A stretch of 64,000 nucleotides of DNA from Oscillospiraceae bacterium (GCA_021771715.1 JAETOO010000018.1:124001-188000), one strand, 5' to 3'. Positions 44,345 through 54,242 are shown, numbered from the stretch's first letter. Notes: generated by a model not told the origin, from the letters alone. Made by a program: numbers and translations.

Positions 44345-46519
44345 ATGACAGGTGAAGCAAACAGACGCACAGGCCGGGTGACGATTCCGACGGATGTGGA
44401 CGTCGTGCCGGAGACACTGGAACTGTTGAGACGGTGGGGTGCGGACGCGATCCGGGACTGCGACGGGACGGAGTACCCGGAGGCGCTCAAGGCGGTGGAC
44501 GCGAAGGTGTACTCGACGTACTACACGACGCGCAAGGATAACGCGTGGGCGAAGGCGAATCCGGACGAGGTGCAGCAGTGCTATATCATGACCGCGTTCT
44601 ACACGGCGGAGCAGGGCGCGCTCAGGATTCCTCTGATGAAGGGGATCAGCCGGGAGCTCCTGATGCCGAACACGCGGGATGACATCAAGCGCTGGTGGGA
44701 GGTCGTGGACCGGACGGCGGGAGAGGCGCTTGCGCCGGAAGCGTGGAGCTACGACGAGGCGGACGGCTGTGTCTACGTTTCGGAGCCGGAGCCCTACCAT
44801 GAGTATACCGTCAGTTTTCTCGCGTACCTGATCTGGGATCCGGTGCACATGTACAACGCGGTGGTCAATGACTGGAAGGACTTCGAGCACCAGATCACGT
44901 TCGATGTGCGCCAGCCAAAGACACACGCGCACTCGCTGGAGCGGCTGAGGAAATTTGTCGAGGACCATCCGTACGTGGATGTCATTCGCTACACGACGTT
45001 CTTCCATCAGTTTACGCTGGTCTTCGACGAGCTGAAGCGAGAGAAGTACGTGGACTGGTACGGCTACTCCGCGTCGGTGTCGCCGTATATCCTGGAGCAG
45101 TTTGAGCGGGAGGTCGGCTACCGGTTCCGCCCGGAGTACATCATCGACCAGGGCTATTACAACAATCAGTACCGGGAGCCGAGCCGGGAGTACAAGGACT
45201 TCATGGCGTTCCAGCGCCGCGAGGTGGCCGCGCTGGTGCGGGAGTTCGTCGATCTGACGCATGAGCTCGGGAAGGAAGCGATGATGTTCCTGGGGGATCA
45301 CTGGATCGGGACGGAGCCGTTCATGGATGAGTTTCGGACGACGGGCCTCGACGCGGTGGTCGGCAGCGTCGGGAACGGCTCGACGCTGCGGCTGATCTCG
45401 GATATCCCGGGCGTGAAGTACACGGAAGGGCGGCTGCTGCCGTACTTCTTCCCGGACACGTTTCACGAGGGCGGGGATCCGGTGAAGGAGGCCAAGGAGA
45501 ACTGGGTGACGGCACGGCGCGCGATCCTGCGCAAGCCGATTGACCGGATCGGATACGGCGGATATCTGAAGCTGGCGTGCGAGTTCCCGGAGTTTGTATC
45601 GTACGTCGAGAGCGTCTGCAATGAGTTCCGGGAGCTGTACGAGAACATAAAGGGGACGGAGGCGTTCTGCCTGAAGCGGGTGGCGGTGCTGAACTGCTGG
45701 GGCCGCCTGCGCTCCTGGGGCTGCCACATGGTACACCACGCGCTGTACCAGAAGCAGAATTACAGCTACGCGGGGATCATCGAATCGCTCTCCGGCGCGC
45801 CGTTTGACGTGTGCTTCCTGTCATTTGACGAGATCCGCAAGGATCCGTCCGTGCTCGACGGGATTGACGTGATTCTGAATATCGGGGACGGCGACACCGC
45901 GCATACGGGCGGCCGGGAGTGGGAGGATCCCGTAGTCACGGCGGCCATCCGCGGCTTCATCTGCCGGGGAGGCGGTTTCATCGGAGTCGGGGAGCCGTCC
46001 GGCCATCAGTACCAGGGGCACTACCTGCAGCTGGCGTCCGCGCTTGGCGTCGAGAAAGAGACCGGCTTTACCCTTGGGTATGACAAGTACAACTGGGAGG
46101 AGCACCGGGATCACTTTATCCTCGCGGACTGCGAGGGGGAGGTGGACTTCGGCGAGGGCAAGAAGAGCATGTACGCGCTGGAGGGCACGGAGATTCTCGT
46201 GCAGAGAGACAGAGAAGTGCAGATGGCGGTCCATACGTGCGGGAAGGGCCGCACCGTCTATCTCTCCGGCCTGCCGTACAGCTTTGTCAACAGCCGGATT
46301 CTGCACCGGGCCATTCTCTGGAGCGCGCACAGCGAGGAGCGCCTGCACGAGTGGTTCTCGACAAACTGCAGCGTGGACGTCCATGCGTACGTCAGAAACG
46401 GAAAATACTGCGTCGTGAACAACACGTACGAGCCGCAGCAGACGACTGTGTACCGCGGGGACGGCAGCAGCTTCGCGCTCGCGCTTGCGGCGAACGAGAT
46501 CCGGTGGTATGAGATCTGA
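44345..46519 (+). CDS. GH112 phosphorylase, probably galactosyl-1,4-L-rhamnose type
   Basis: A 724-residue GH112 enzyme related to the one at 29409 but clearly of another subgroup. It begins G-R-V-T-I-P-T-D-V-D-V-V-P-E-T and shows C-D-G-T-E-Y-P; the acid region reads F-L-G-D-H-W (D318) instead of F-Y-D-D-S-W. These features match my recollection of beta-1,4-galactosyl-L-rhamnose phosphorylases. That activity would handle the galactosyl-rhamnose disaccharide of rhamnogalacturonan. The ATG at 44345 follows AAAGGAGGGG. The GH112 family is certain, the rhamnose specificity is inference. Confidence 0.8.
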   Translation: MTGEANRRTGRVTIPTDVDVVPETLELLRRWGADAIRDCDGTEYPEALKAVDAKVYSTYYTTRKDNAWAKANPDEVQQCYIMTAFYTAEQGALRIPLMKGISRELLMPNTRDDIKRWWEVVDRTAGEALAPEAWSYDEADGCVYVSEPEPYHEYTVSFLAYLIWDPVHMYNAVVNDWKDFEHQITFDVRQPKTHAHSLERLRKFVEDHPYVDVIRYTTFFHQFTLVFDELKREKYVDWYGYSASVSPYILEQFEREVGYRFRPEYIIDQGYYNNQYREPSREYKDFMAFQRREVAALVREFVDLTHELGKEAMMFLGDHWIGTEPFMDEFRTTGLDAVVGSVGNGSTLRLISDIPGVKYTEGRLLPYFFPDTFHEGGDPVKEAKENWVTARRAILRKPIDRIGYGGYLKLACEFPEFVSYVESVCNEFRELYENIKGTEAFCLKRVAVLNCWGRLRSWGCHMVHHALYQKQNYSYAGIIESLSGAPFDVCFLSFDEIRKDPSVLDGIDVILNIGDGDTAHTGGREWEDPVVTAAIRGFICRGGGFIGVGEPSGHQYQGHYLQLASALGVEKETGFTLGYDKYNWEEHRDHFILADCEGEVDFGEGKKSMYALEGTEILVQRDREVQMAVHTCGKGRTVYLSGLPYSFVNSRILHRAILWSAHSEERLHEWFSTNCSVDVHAYVRNGKYCVVNNTYEPQQTTVYRGDGSSFALALAANEIRWYEI

Positions 46520-46578
46520 GAGCGCAGGAAGATTTGGGCGGCCCGGTGGAAAACATGATAACCGAGAGGAGGAGCGGG

Positions 46579-47199
46579 ATGGATCAGAAGGAACAATGGC
46601 TGGAGTGGGCGGTTGAGCTGCAGAGTCTGGCGCAGGCGGGTATCTTTTATGGGAAGGACCCGTATGACCGCGAGCGGTACGAGCGGATCCGGGAGATCGC
46701 CGCGGAGATGGTCAGCTGCAAGTCGGGCCTTTCTCTGGAGACGGTGAAGCATCTGTTCTGCTCGGAGGTGGGCTATCAGACGCCCAAGCTCGACACAAGG
46801 GCCGCCATTTTTCAGGGCGACAGGATTCTGCTCGTGCACGAGGCGAACGGTACGTGGGCGCTGCCGGGCGGCTGGGTGGACGTGAACGTCTCCGTCGCGG
46901 AGAATACGGTGAAAGAAGTCAAGGAGGAGGCCGGGCTTGACGTCAGGGTGAAGCGCGTCATCGCCGTCCAGGACAGGGAGAAGCACAATCAGCCGGTCTA
47001 CGCGTACAAGGTGTGCAAGATTTTCCTGCAGTGCGAGGTACTCGGCGGCGCGTTTGTGCCGAACATCGAGACAACGGGATTTGACTATTTTGGACTGGAC
47101 GAGCTGCCGCGCCTGGCGGAGGAAAAGAACAACCGGGAGCAGATCGAGATGTGCTTTCAGGCGATGCGATCGGAGAACTGGGAGGCGTGGTGCGACTGA
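46579..47199 (+). CDS. Nudix hydrolase with NUDIX_N domain
   Basis: A 206-residue protein. An N-terminal helical NUDIX_N-type domain (about 1-60) precedes the Nudix fold. The Nudix box runs G-G-W-V-D-V-N-V-S-V-A-E-N-T-V-K-E-V-K-E-E-A-G-L in two halves near 102-125; the core E-V-K-E-E-A-G is intact, while the first Glu of the consensus is Val and the Arg is Lys. Members with this layout usually hydrolyse nucleoside diphosphate derivatives. The ATG at 46579 follows GAGGAGGAG. Linked by position to the GH112 gene. Confidence 0.82.
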   Translation: MDQKEQWLEWAVELQSLAQAGIFYGKDPYDRERYERIREIAAEMVSCKSGLSLETVKHLFCSEVGYQTPKLDTRAAIFQGDRILLVHEANGTWALPGGWVDVNVSVAENTVKEVKEEAGLDVRVKRVIAVQDREKHNQPVYAYKVCKIFLQCEVLGGAFVPNIETTGFDYFGLDELPRLAEEKNNREQIEMCFQAMRSENWEAWCD

Positions 47200-47348
47200 T
47201 GCCGGTTTTGCGAGGATGCACTTGTCATGTTCCCGGTGATATGGCATCGCTTAACTTGTATACTAGTAGACAAGACGGGAAAAAAGTGGTAAGGTAAGAA
47301 AAGAATCGGATGGGAAAGAAAGCATCCGCGGAGAGGAGAAAAGAGAAG

Positions 47349-48431
47349 ATGAAAATGACGTTTCGGTGGTTCGGGGAAAACAGTGATGTGGTGACGCTGA
47401 AGCAGATCCGGCAGATCCCGGGGATGACCGGTCTGATGGGCTTTCTCGACTATAAGGCGGCCGGGGAAGTGTGGACGGAGGAGGAGATCAAACGCTATGT
47501 CGATGGAGTGCATGCGGCCGGGCTGGAGTGCGAGGTGATCGAGAGCGTCAATGTCCACGAGGATATCAAGCTGGGGCTTCCGACGCGGGATGATTACATC
47601 GAGAACTACAGGATCACAATCCGCAACCTCGCAAAATACGGGGTGAAGGTGATTGTCTACAATTTCATGCCGGTCTTTGACTGGCTGCGCACCGATCTGG
47701 CGCGCGTGATACCGGAGGACGGGTCGAACAGCCTGTACTTTGATGAGCGCGAGCTGGGGGAGATGGGGCCTGTCGAGATCGTCCGCCGCACGGCAGAGGG
47801 CTGCAACGGCTTCTCGCTTCCGGGCTGGGAGCCGGAGCGTCTGGCAGAGCTGGAGGCAACGCTTGCGCAGTACCAGGGAGTGACGCCGGATCAGCTGCGG
47901 GAGAATTACAAATACTTTCTGGACGGGATTATTCCGACGTGCGAGGAGGTAGGCGTGTCGATGGCCTGCCATCCGGACGACCCGGCGTGGCCGATCTTTG
48001 GACTGCCGCGGATCGCGCACTGCCAGGACGATTTTGACAAAATCCTCGCACTGCACGACTCGCCGTGCAACGGTCTGTGTCTGTGCACTGGCTCGCTCGG
48101 CTCGAATCCGGACAACGACATCCCGGCGATGATCCGCCGTTACGGCGCAATGGGCCGGATTCACTGCCTGCACATCCGCAACGTGAAGCAGCTCGGCTAC
48201 CACCACTTCCGCGAGGCGGCACATCTCTCGTCCGCGGGAGATCTGGATCTGTTCGAGATCGTAAAGGCGATGTACGAGACATGCCCGGATGTCTATGTCC
48301 GCCCGGATCACGGCCGGATGATCTGGGATGAGACCGGCCGCCCCGGCTATGGACTCTACGACCGCGCGCTCGGCGCGACGTATCTCAACGGACTGTGGGA
48401 GGCCATTGACAAAATGGCCCGGAGCCGCTAA
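47349..48431 (+). CDS. uxuA: Mannonate dehydratase
   Basis: A 360-residue enzyme converting D-mannonate to 2-keto-3-deoxygluconate in hexuronate breakdown. Family motifs include [12 protein letters not shown] near 100-111, [10 protein letters not shown] near 200-209, L-C-T-G-S-L-G-S near 240 and H-I-R-N-V near 275, which supply metal and substrate ligands. The ATG at 47349 lies behind GGAGAAAAGAGAAG; an in-frame start at 47310 would add 13 residues. With the GntR regulator and uxuB-like gene downstream it forms a glucuronate branch suited to glucuronoxylan. Confidence 0.92.
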   Translation: MKMTFRWFGENSDVVTLKQIRQIPGMTGLMGFLDYKAAGEVWTEEEIKRYVDGVHAAGLECEVIESVNVHEDIKLGLPTRDDYIENYRITIRNLAKYGVKVIVYNFMPVFDWLRTDLARVIPEDGSNSLYFDERELGEMGPVEIVRRTAEGCNGFSLPGWEPERLAELEATLAQYQGVTPDQLRENYKYFLDGIIPTCEEVGVSMACHPDDPAWPIFGLPRIAHCQDDFDKILALHDSPCNGLCLCTGSLGSNPDNDIPAMIRRYGAMGRIHCLHIRNVKQLGYHHFREAAHLSSAGDLDLFEIVKAMYETCPDVYVRPDHGRMIWDETGRPGYGLYDRALGATYLNGLWEAIDKMARSR

Positions 48432-48471
48432 ATCCTTTTAAAGGCATTCAAGACGTATTGCGTGTGGAGAT

Positions 48472-48669
48472 GGGAAGTTAGAAGCGGAAATTCAGAAGTT
48501 GGCTCCGAAAGTGTAGAGCTGGAAATAGAATTCCGAAATTGCCCCGGAAGTAGGAAGCCGGAAATAGAATTTTTAAGTTGGATGCAGAAGTTGGAGTCAG
48601 AAACAGAATTCCGAAGATGGTTTCGGAAGTTGGGGCTAGAAGTGAAAATTTAGAAGTTGGAGACAGCAG
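48472..48669. repeat. Five degenerate 39-41-bp tandem repeats
   Basis: Units lie at 48472-48512, 48513-48551, 48552-48591, 48592-48630 and 48631-48669. Shared parts are GGAAATAGAATTCCGAA and a following GTTGG...GGAAGT. The array is purine-rich on the plus strand and fills the whole gap between uxuA and the GntR gene. The period is a multiple of three and both strands are open for long stretches, but no convincing start or protein family is seen. Confidence 0.7.
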
Positions 48670-48720
48670 CTGAGGAGGTCTTTGGTGGTGCGTCATCAGG
48701 AGGAGGTGCGGGTACATTAT

Positions 48721-49392
48721 ATGGAAAGAAAAGCGAATGAGTCGGGGCGCGATTATGCGCTGCGCGTGCTCCGCGGGAGCATCATCCGGCTCGAGCTCGC
48801 TCCGGGCAGCAGGATCAGCGAGAATGAGCTCTCGGCGAAGCTGGGGCTCTCGCGCACTCCGGTGCGCGAGGCGCTGCAGGAGCTGGTGAAGGAGAAGGTC
48901 GTCGAGGTCTACCCGCAGCGGGGCAGCTTTGTGTCGCTGATCGACTATGATCTCGTGGAGGAGACGCGCTGGATGCGCAATGTGCTCGAGTGCGCCGTGA
49001 TCCGGCTGGTCTGCCGGCTGGCGACCGATCCGCAGCTTGAGCAGCTGGAGCAGAGCGTGAAGCTGCAGCAGTTTACGCTCGAAACGTTCGGGCCGGAGCG
49101 GCTGATGGAACAGGATGATGCGTTTCACCGGCAGCTCTTTACGATCGCAAACCGGACGCAGAGCTACGAGGTGATGACGGGACTGACGATCCATTTTGAC
49201 CGCGTGCGCAGCATGGCGCTGAGCGCCGTGAAGGATATCCGGCTGGTCGAGGATCACGCGGCGATTGTGCAGGCGGTCAGAGCGCGGGACGAGCAGCGCG
49301 CAGAAGAACTGATGGATCAGCACCTGAACCGGTATCGGATCGACCGGGAGGCGATATGCGGACAGTATGCGCAATATATGAAGAAGGTCTGA
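48721..49392 (+). CDS. GntR-family regulator, FadR/UxuR type
   Basis: A 223-residue regulator. The winged helix (about 8-70) contains S-E-N-E-L-S-A-K-L-G-L-S-R-T-P-V-R-E-A-L; the C-terminal FCD domain (about 80-210) has the D-x3-H (D-A-F-H) and later H-x-x-I ligands typical for metal and sugar-acid binding. It lies between uxuA and the uxuB-like gene and probably represses both until a hexuronate or its derivative binds. The ATG at 48721 lies 12 nt after AGGAGGTG; GTG codons near 48685 behind GAGGAGG are alternatives that add about 12 residues. Confidence 0.87.
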   Translation: MERKANESGRDYALRVLRGSIIRLELAPGSRISENELSAKLGLSRTPVREALQELVKEKVVEVYPQRGSFVSLIDYDLVEETRWMRNVLECAVIRLVCRLATDPQLEQLEQSVKLQQFTLETFGPERLMEQDDAFHRQLFTIANRTQSYEVMTGLTIHFDRVRSMALSAVKDIRLVEDHAAIVQAVRARDEQRAEELMDQHLNRYRIDREAICGQYAQYMKKV

Positions 49393-49549
49393 ATCAGCTG
49401 CAGATCTGGCAGAAGTTTCTGAGAATGTCGGAATTATATAGCAGGATTTTGCCGGGGATGGGAAAATATAGTAGTGAGAGATTATGGCTGAAATCTTGGA
49501 GAAAATAGGAAAGCAGACCACGGTCTGCGGGAAGGATAGCGGAGTTACT

Positions 49550-51154
49550 ATGGAACTGACAAGGAGAGGGATCTGTGAGGAGCGCCAGTGCTTTCTCGAT
49601 GCGGGGTATGCGCTGCCGGAGTTTGACATTGAGACGGTGACAGCGAAGACGAAAGCGGAGCCGGTATGGCTGCATTTTGGTACCGGAAATATTTTCCGCG
49701 CGTTTCAGGCGAATGTCGTGCAGCAGCTGCTGAATGAGGGGGTGATGGACCGCGGCATTATCGCGGCGGGCGGCAGCAGCCCGGAGATCGTGGAGCGCGT
49801 ATACCGGCCGCATGACAACCTTGGCGTGCTGGTGACGCTGAAGGCGGATGGAAGAACGGAGAAGACGGTGATCGGGAGCATTGTGGAATCGCTGGTGACA
49901 GGCAGCGATTATGCGGAGGATTACGCGCGGATGCAGGAAATCTTCCGCTCGCCGTCGCTGCAGCTGATCAGCTTTACGATCACCGAGAAGGGCTATCGAC
50001 TGAAAGACGGGGACGGGAAGTATCTGCCCGCGGTAGCGCAGGACATGGCGAACGGCCCGGGGCACCCGGTGAGTTATCTGGGAATCGTGACGGCGATGCT
50101 GTACGAGCGGTACAAAAACGGTGCGCTGCCGCTCGCCTGCGTGAGCATGGATAACTGCTCGCACAACGGAGACGTGCTGAGAGAGTCGATACTGGAAATC
50201 GCAGAAGCGTGGGCAGATGCTGGCTTCCTGGCGTACCTGAGCGACGCAGCGCGCGTGTCCTTCCCGTGCACCATGATTGACAAGATCACACCGCGCCCGG
50301 ATGCGAGGGTGGAGGCGATGCTCGCGGCGGACGGCATTGCGGGGCTGGAGCAGATCGCGACGGCAAAGGGCACGTTCGCGGCTCCGTTTGTGAATGCGGA
50401 GGAGTGTGAGTATCTGGTCATAGAGGATCAGTTTCCGAACGGCCGGCCTGCGCTGGAAAAAGGCGGCATCCTGTTTGCGGACCGCGCGACCGTGGAGCGG
50501 GCGGAGCGCATGAAGGTCTGCACCTGCCTGAATCCGCTGCACACAGCGCTCGCGGTGTACGGCTGCCTGCTCGGCTATGAGCGAATCTCGGACGAGATGA
50601 AGAATCCCGTGCTGCGCCGCATGGCGGAGCGCATCGGATACCAGGAGGGGCTTCCGGTCGTCACAGATCCGGGCATCCTCTCGCCGGAGCAGTTTCTGGA
50701 TGAGGTTCTGAGGCTCCGGCTCCCGAATCCGTTTCTGCCGGACACGCCGCAGCGGATCGCGACGGATACCTCGCAGAAGCTATCCGTGCGCTTCGGGGAG
50801 ACGGTGAAGTGCTATCTGGCCTCGGACGCGCGGGCGGTCGGGGAGCTGCGGATGATTCCGCTCATCTTTGCGGGCTGGCTGCGCTATCTGATGGCGGTCG
50901 ACGATGAAGGGCGCGCGTTTTCCCTGAGCCCGGACCCGATGCTCGGGACGCTGCTTCCGTGTGTGGCCGGCCTGAAGCTCGGTCAGACAGAGGGTGCAGG
51001 GGAGAAGCTGCGTCCGATTCTGGAGAATGCGGCAGTCTTCGGAGTGAATCTGTACGAGGCAGGGCTGGCGGAGCAGGTGCTCGCGTATTTTGCGGAGCTG
51101 TCGGAGGGAACCGGCGCGGTGGCGCGCACGCTTGAGAGATACGTGCAGGAGTGA
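49550..51154 (+). CDS. uxuB: Fructuronate reductase/mannitol dehydrogenase family
   Basis: A 534-residue NAD-dependent polyol dehydrogenase-family enzyme. The Rossmann part begins W-L-H-F-G-T-G-N-I-F-R-A-F near 39-51, and the catalytic region K-V-C-T-C-L-N-P-L-H-T-A-L holds the Lys, Asn and His of the family. It is longer than E. coli UxuB, as usual in Lachnospiraceae. The neighbouring uxuA and GntR gene suggest D-fructuronate to D-mannonate as the reaction; related family members act on mannitol or tagaturonate. An in-frame ATG at 49484 would add 22 residues. Confidence 0.8.
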   Translation: MELTRRGICEERQCFLDAGYALPEFDIETVTAKTKAEPVWLHFGTGNIFRAFQANVVQQLLNEGVMDRGIIAAGGSSPEIVERVYRPHDNLGVLVTLKADGRTEKTVIGSIVESLVTGSDYAEDYARMQEIFRSPSLQLISFTITEKGYRLKDGDGKYLPAVAQDMANGPGHPVSYLGIVTAMLYERYKNGALPLACVSMDNCSHNGDVLRESILEIAEAWADAGFLAYLSDAARVSFPCTMIDKITPRPDARVEAMLAADGIAGLEQIATAKGTFAAPFVNAEECEYLVIEDQFPNGRPALEKGGILFADRATVERAERMKVCTCLNPLHTALAVYGCLLGYERISDEMKNPVLRRMAERIGYQEGLPVVTDPGILSPEQFLDEVLRLRLPNPFLPDTPQRIATDTSQKLSVRFGETVKCYLASDARAVGELRMIPLIFAGWLRYLMAVDDEGRAFSLSPDPMLGTLLPCVAGLKLGQTEGAGEKLRPILENAAVFGVNLYEAGLAEQVLAYFAELSEGTGAVARTLERYVQE

Positions 51155-51240
51155 TAGTTTATTCAGGACGCCATGCAAGTCGCAGACACGTTTGCACGGT
51201 CTGTCTTACCATTTTTTGTATGGCTGAACTTTTTTCACAC

Positions 51241-51269
51241 TTCAAAAATAAGGAATCAGGTGGTATAGT
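51241..51269 (+). promoter_or_regulatory. Promoter of the NYN-domain gene
   Basis: TTCAAA (51241-51246), a 17-bp spacer and TATAGT (51264-51269) lie 39 bp before the start codon. Confidence 0.6.
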
Positions 51270-51308
51270 TAAAAGAAAAGAGGAAACGCCAACAGAGAGA
51301 AGGTAATT

Positions 51309-52238
51309 ATGGAAGAACGGTATTTTGCACTTTTGATTGATGCGGACAATGTCTCCGCAAAGTATATTACACCGATCCTGACCGAGCTGTCGAAGTATGG
51401 TGTGATTACGTACAAGCGGATCTACGGGGATTGGACGAGCACGCTGCACTCTGCGTGGAAGGAGGTTCTGCTGACGAACTCGATTACGCCGATTCAGCAG
51501 TTCAGCTACACGACGGGGAAGAATGCGACGGACTCGGCGATGATTATCGACGCGATGGATATTCTGTACACGAACGATGTGAACGGCTTCTGCATTGTGT
51601 CGTCGGACAGCGATTTTACGCGGCTGGTGAGCCGCCTGCGCGAGAGCGGCAAGATGGTGATCGGGATGGGGGAGAACAAGACGCCGGAGCCGTTTCGAAA
51701 GGCGTGCGACAAGTTCACGATCCTGGAGAATCTGCTGCTTGAGCAGAACCCTGGCACGCCGGAGACGGAGGAGCCGAAGGACGGCCTGAGCCGTGAGATG
51801 ATCGAGGATGAGATCATCAAGATCGTGCTTGACAACGAGGACAACAACAAGACGACGGGGCTTGGCGAGGTCGGCAGCCGGCTCGTCAGCCTGTACCCGG
51901 ACTTCGACACGCGCAGCTACGGCTACAATATGCTGTCAAAATTCCTCGAGCAGTTCTCGCGGCTGCAGCTTGTGAAGCACGGCCATATCGTCAATGTCGC
52001 GCTCCGGGAGAACGCGGGGCAGAAGGAGGTCATCGACGCGTACGTGCTGAACCTCGTGCGCAGCGCGGGCAAGGACGGCATCGAGCTGTCGATGATCGGG
52101 AATAAGGTGTACGAGAAGTACAAGGATTTCAAGATCCGGGACTACGGCTACGCGCAGTTCAACAAGTACGTCAAGAGTCTGTCGCACATCGCGGTGACAC
52201 AGGAGGGCGCGCAGATGATCGCCCGGTATGTAAAGTAG
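51309..52238 (+). CDS. NYN-domain ribonuclease-like protein with OST-HTH repeats
   Basis: A 309-residue protein. The NYN (PIN-like) domain (about 1-150) carries L-I-D-A-D-N near 9-14, A-T-D-S-A-M-I-I-D-A near 73-82 and S-S-D-S-D-F near 98-103, the acidic residues that bind metal in this fold. Two OST-HTH/LOTUS-like winged helices follow, about 160-235 and 240-309 (Y-P-D-F-D-T-R-S-Y-G-Y and Y-K-D-F-K-I-R-D-Y-G-Y). This MARF1-like order suggests RNA binding and cleavage. The physiological RNA is unknown. RBS GAGAGAAGG; own promoter. Confidence 0.85.
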   Translation: MEERYFALLIDADNVSAKYITPILTELSKYGVITYKRIYGDWTSTLHSAWKEVLLTNSITPIQQFSYTTGKNATDSAMIIDAMDILYTNDVNGFCIVSSDSDFTRLVSRLRESGKMVIGMGENKTPEPFRKACDKFTILENLLLEQNPGTPETEEPKDGLSREMIEDEIIKIVLDNEDNNKTTGLGEVGSRLVSLYPDFDTRSYGYNMLSKFLEQFSRLQLVKHGHIVNVALRENAGQKEVIDAYVLNLVRSAGKDGIELSMIGNKVYEKYKDFKIRDYGYAQFNKYVKSLSHIAVTQEGAQMIARYVK

Positions 52239-52312
52239 AATGCACGAAAATCCCGGGGGTAGCAGGCAAAAATGTATGCCTGAAAATAACCGAAAAGAGG
52301 AATGGAAGAATC

Positions 52313-53638
52313 ATGGAAAATGAACTGTTTGAGCGCGCCCCGATCCCGAAAGCGTATTTCAAGATGGCGCTTCCGGTCGTGTTCGGCATGGTGGTGAGCC
52401 TTGTCTACAATATGGTCGACACATTTTTTATCGCGCGTACGCAGAATACCGACCTCGTCGCCGGGGTGTCCTTGTGCGCGCCGGTCTTCACGATGATGAT
52501 CGCGCTCGGCGACATCTTCGGGCTGGGCGGCAGCTCCGTGATCTCGCGGCTGTTCGGCGAGAAGCGGGATCAGGAGGGGCGGCGCGTCAGCGGCTTCTGC
52601 TTTTACGCGGCGATCCTGTGCGGCGTGGCGGTGACGGCGCTGATGCTGGTGTTCCGGGAGCCGATCCTGCGCCTGCTGGGCGCGGACGCGTCCACGGTGG
52701 AGTATGCGTCGGAGTATTACCGGTACATGGCGCTCGGCGCGCCGCTCATCATCGTGTCCCTGACGCCGAGCAATCTGATCCGGACGGAGGGGATGGCGCT
52801 GCAGTCGATGATCAGCACCGTGACCGGCTCCGTCGCGAATATCATCCTCGACCCGATCTTTATTTTCGGCCTGGGGATGGGGGCGGGCGGCGCCGCGATC
52901 GCGACCGTGCTCGGCAACCTCGTGACGGATCTTCTGCTCGTCTATTTTGTGAAGGCAAAGAGCCGGAAGCTGACCGTCTCCTGCAGGGACATCCGCGTCG
53001 AGAAGGCCGTCGTCGCGTCGATCTTTGCGATCGGGATCCCGGCATCGCTCACAAACATCATGCAGAGCTTCGGGATCACGCTGATGAACCGCTACCTCGT
53101 GCGCTACGGGACGGAGAAGGTGGCGGCGATGGGAATCGCCCTGAAGGTGAACATGATCGTCGTGCTCGTGATGGTGGGCTTCGCGTTTGGCGCGCAGCCG
53201 CTGCTCGGGTACTGTTACGGCGCAAAAAACAGCAGGCGGCTGTCCGCGATCCTGCGCTTCGATCTGCTGGTGGAGCTTGTGTTTTCCGCGGTGACCGCGC
53301 TGCTTCTCGCGGTGTTCGCGCCGCAGATTGTGCGCATTTTCATGCAGGACGAGGCGATCGTCGGGGCGGGGAGCGTGATGCTGCGCTGCCTGCTGGTCTC
53401 GACGCCGCTCATCGGGGTCGTGCTCGTGTTCACGACGCTGTTCCAGGCCGAGGGCAAGGCGCTTCCGGCACTGCTGCTCTCCGTCAGCAGGCAGGGTGTG
53501 CTCTTCGCCCTCTGCCTGGTCGTGCTGTCGGCGCTGCTCGGCTACCGCGGCGTCATCTGTGCGCAGGCCTCCGCCGACCTGCTGACGGCAGCGCTCGCTC
53601 TCGTGCTCTACCGCATTGTGTCCAAACGAAACCGTTGA
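52313..53638 (+). CDS. MATE-family efflux protein (MepA-like)
   Basis: A 441-residue membrane protein with about twelve hydrophobic segments. The start Y-F-K-M-A-L-P-V-V-F-G-M-V-V-S and N-M-V-D-T-F-F-I-A are typical of the MepA/NorM-like branch; G-I-P-A-S-L-T-N-I-M-Q-S-F opens the second half. It follows the NYN gene by 74 bp and may share its transcript. It belongs to a different MATE branch from the protein at 2980. Confidence 0.88.
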   Translation: MENELFERAPIPKAYFKMALPVVFGMVVSLVYNMVDTFFIARTQNTDLVAGVSLCAPVFTMMIALGDIFGLGGSSVISRLFGEKRDQEGRRVSGFCFYAAILCGVAVTALMLVFREPILRLLGADASTVEYASEYYRYMALGAPLIIVSLTPSNLIRTEGMALQSMISTVTGSVANIILDPIFIFGLGMGAGGAAIATVLGNLVTDLLLVYFVKAKSRKLTVSCRDIRVEKAVVASIFAIGIPASLTNIMQSFGITLMNRYLVRYGTEKVAAMGIALKVNMIVVLVMVGFAFGAQPLLGYCYGAKNSRRLSAILRFDLLVELVFSAVTALLLAVFAPQIVRIFMQDEAIVGAGSVMLRCLLVSTPLIGVVLVFTTLFQAEGKALPALLLSVSRQGVLFALCLVVLSALLGYRGVICAQASADLLTAALALVLYRIVSKRNR

Positions 53639-53673
53639 AGTGAGAAATAAAATTTGCAGTGGCTCTGGGGAAG

Positions 53674-54183
53674 TTACTCCGTCTCAGATTCCAGCGGATA
53701 GACCTTCGTGACTTCGGTGTAAAAGCAGCCGTCGTCTCCTAAACATGTGACGGTTTCCGTCTCGTCGTCCGTCGCTTTTATGACGTCGCCCGGCGAGACG
53801 ATGCAGGAAAAGAAGAGGGGGGTGAGCTGCTCCTCCTCCCAGTAGCCTTCCTCGGCCTGGTCGGGCAGAAAGGTGTAGCACAGCTCCCTCTCATAGATCT
53901 CACCCTGAACATCCGCCTCGGTGCGGACCTCCGTGATCTCGTAAAGCCCGGTGGACCGCAGGAAATCCGATACATTCTCCGCGCAGAAGGTGCCATCCTT
54001 AGCCACCTCGGTCACAACGCGCTTTTCATGCGGATAGACAGACGCGTCAAATAAGGTAAACACATCGTAGCGGTCGATCCGAAACAGGCCGTCCCCGAGG
54101 CTCTTTGCCTGGACAGGCATAGCGCCAAGGGCGGTCAGAAGGGAGAGGGTCAGGGCTGCTTTTTTCATTCGATTTTTTCTCAT
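53674..54183 (-). CDS. Exported protein of unknown function, divergent from blaI
   Basis: A 169-residue protein with a signal peptide (about 1-26, ending P-V-Q-A). The mature part is acidic and has three cysteines. No family is recognised. RBS AGGAGG precedes the ATG at 54183. It is divergent from the BlaI/BlaR1-like pair across a spacer with two inverted repeats, so it is a likely member of that regulon and perhaps part of an envelope-stress response. Confidence 0.65.
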   Translation of the reverse strand: MRKNRMKKAALTLSLLTALGAMPVQAKSLGDGLFRIDRYDVFTLFDASVYPHEKRVVTEVAKDGTFCAENVSDFLRSTGLYEITEVRTEADVQGEIYERELCYTFLPDQAEEGYWEEEQLTPLFFSCIVSPGDVIKATDDETETVTCLGDDGCFYTEVTKVYPLESETE

Positions 54184-54242
54184 ATCGCTGCCTCCTGGAT
54201 TGCAAAGCGGAGCTGTCTCGCTCCGGTGACGGGTAAAATATA

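Noticed and set aside
48472-48669. CRISPR-like array.
   Set aside because: The repeats are degenerate, contiguous and without unique spacers, and no cas genes are near.
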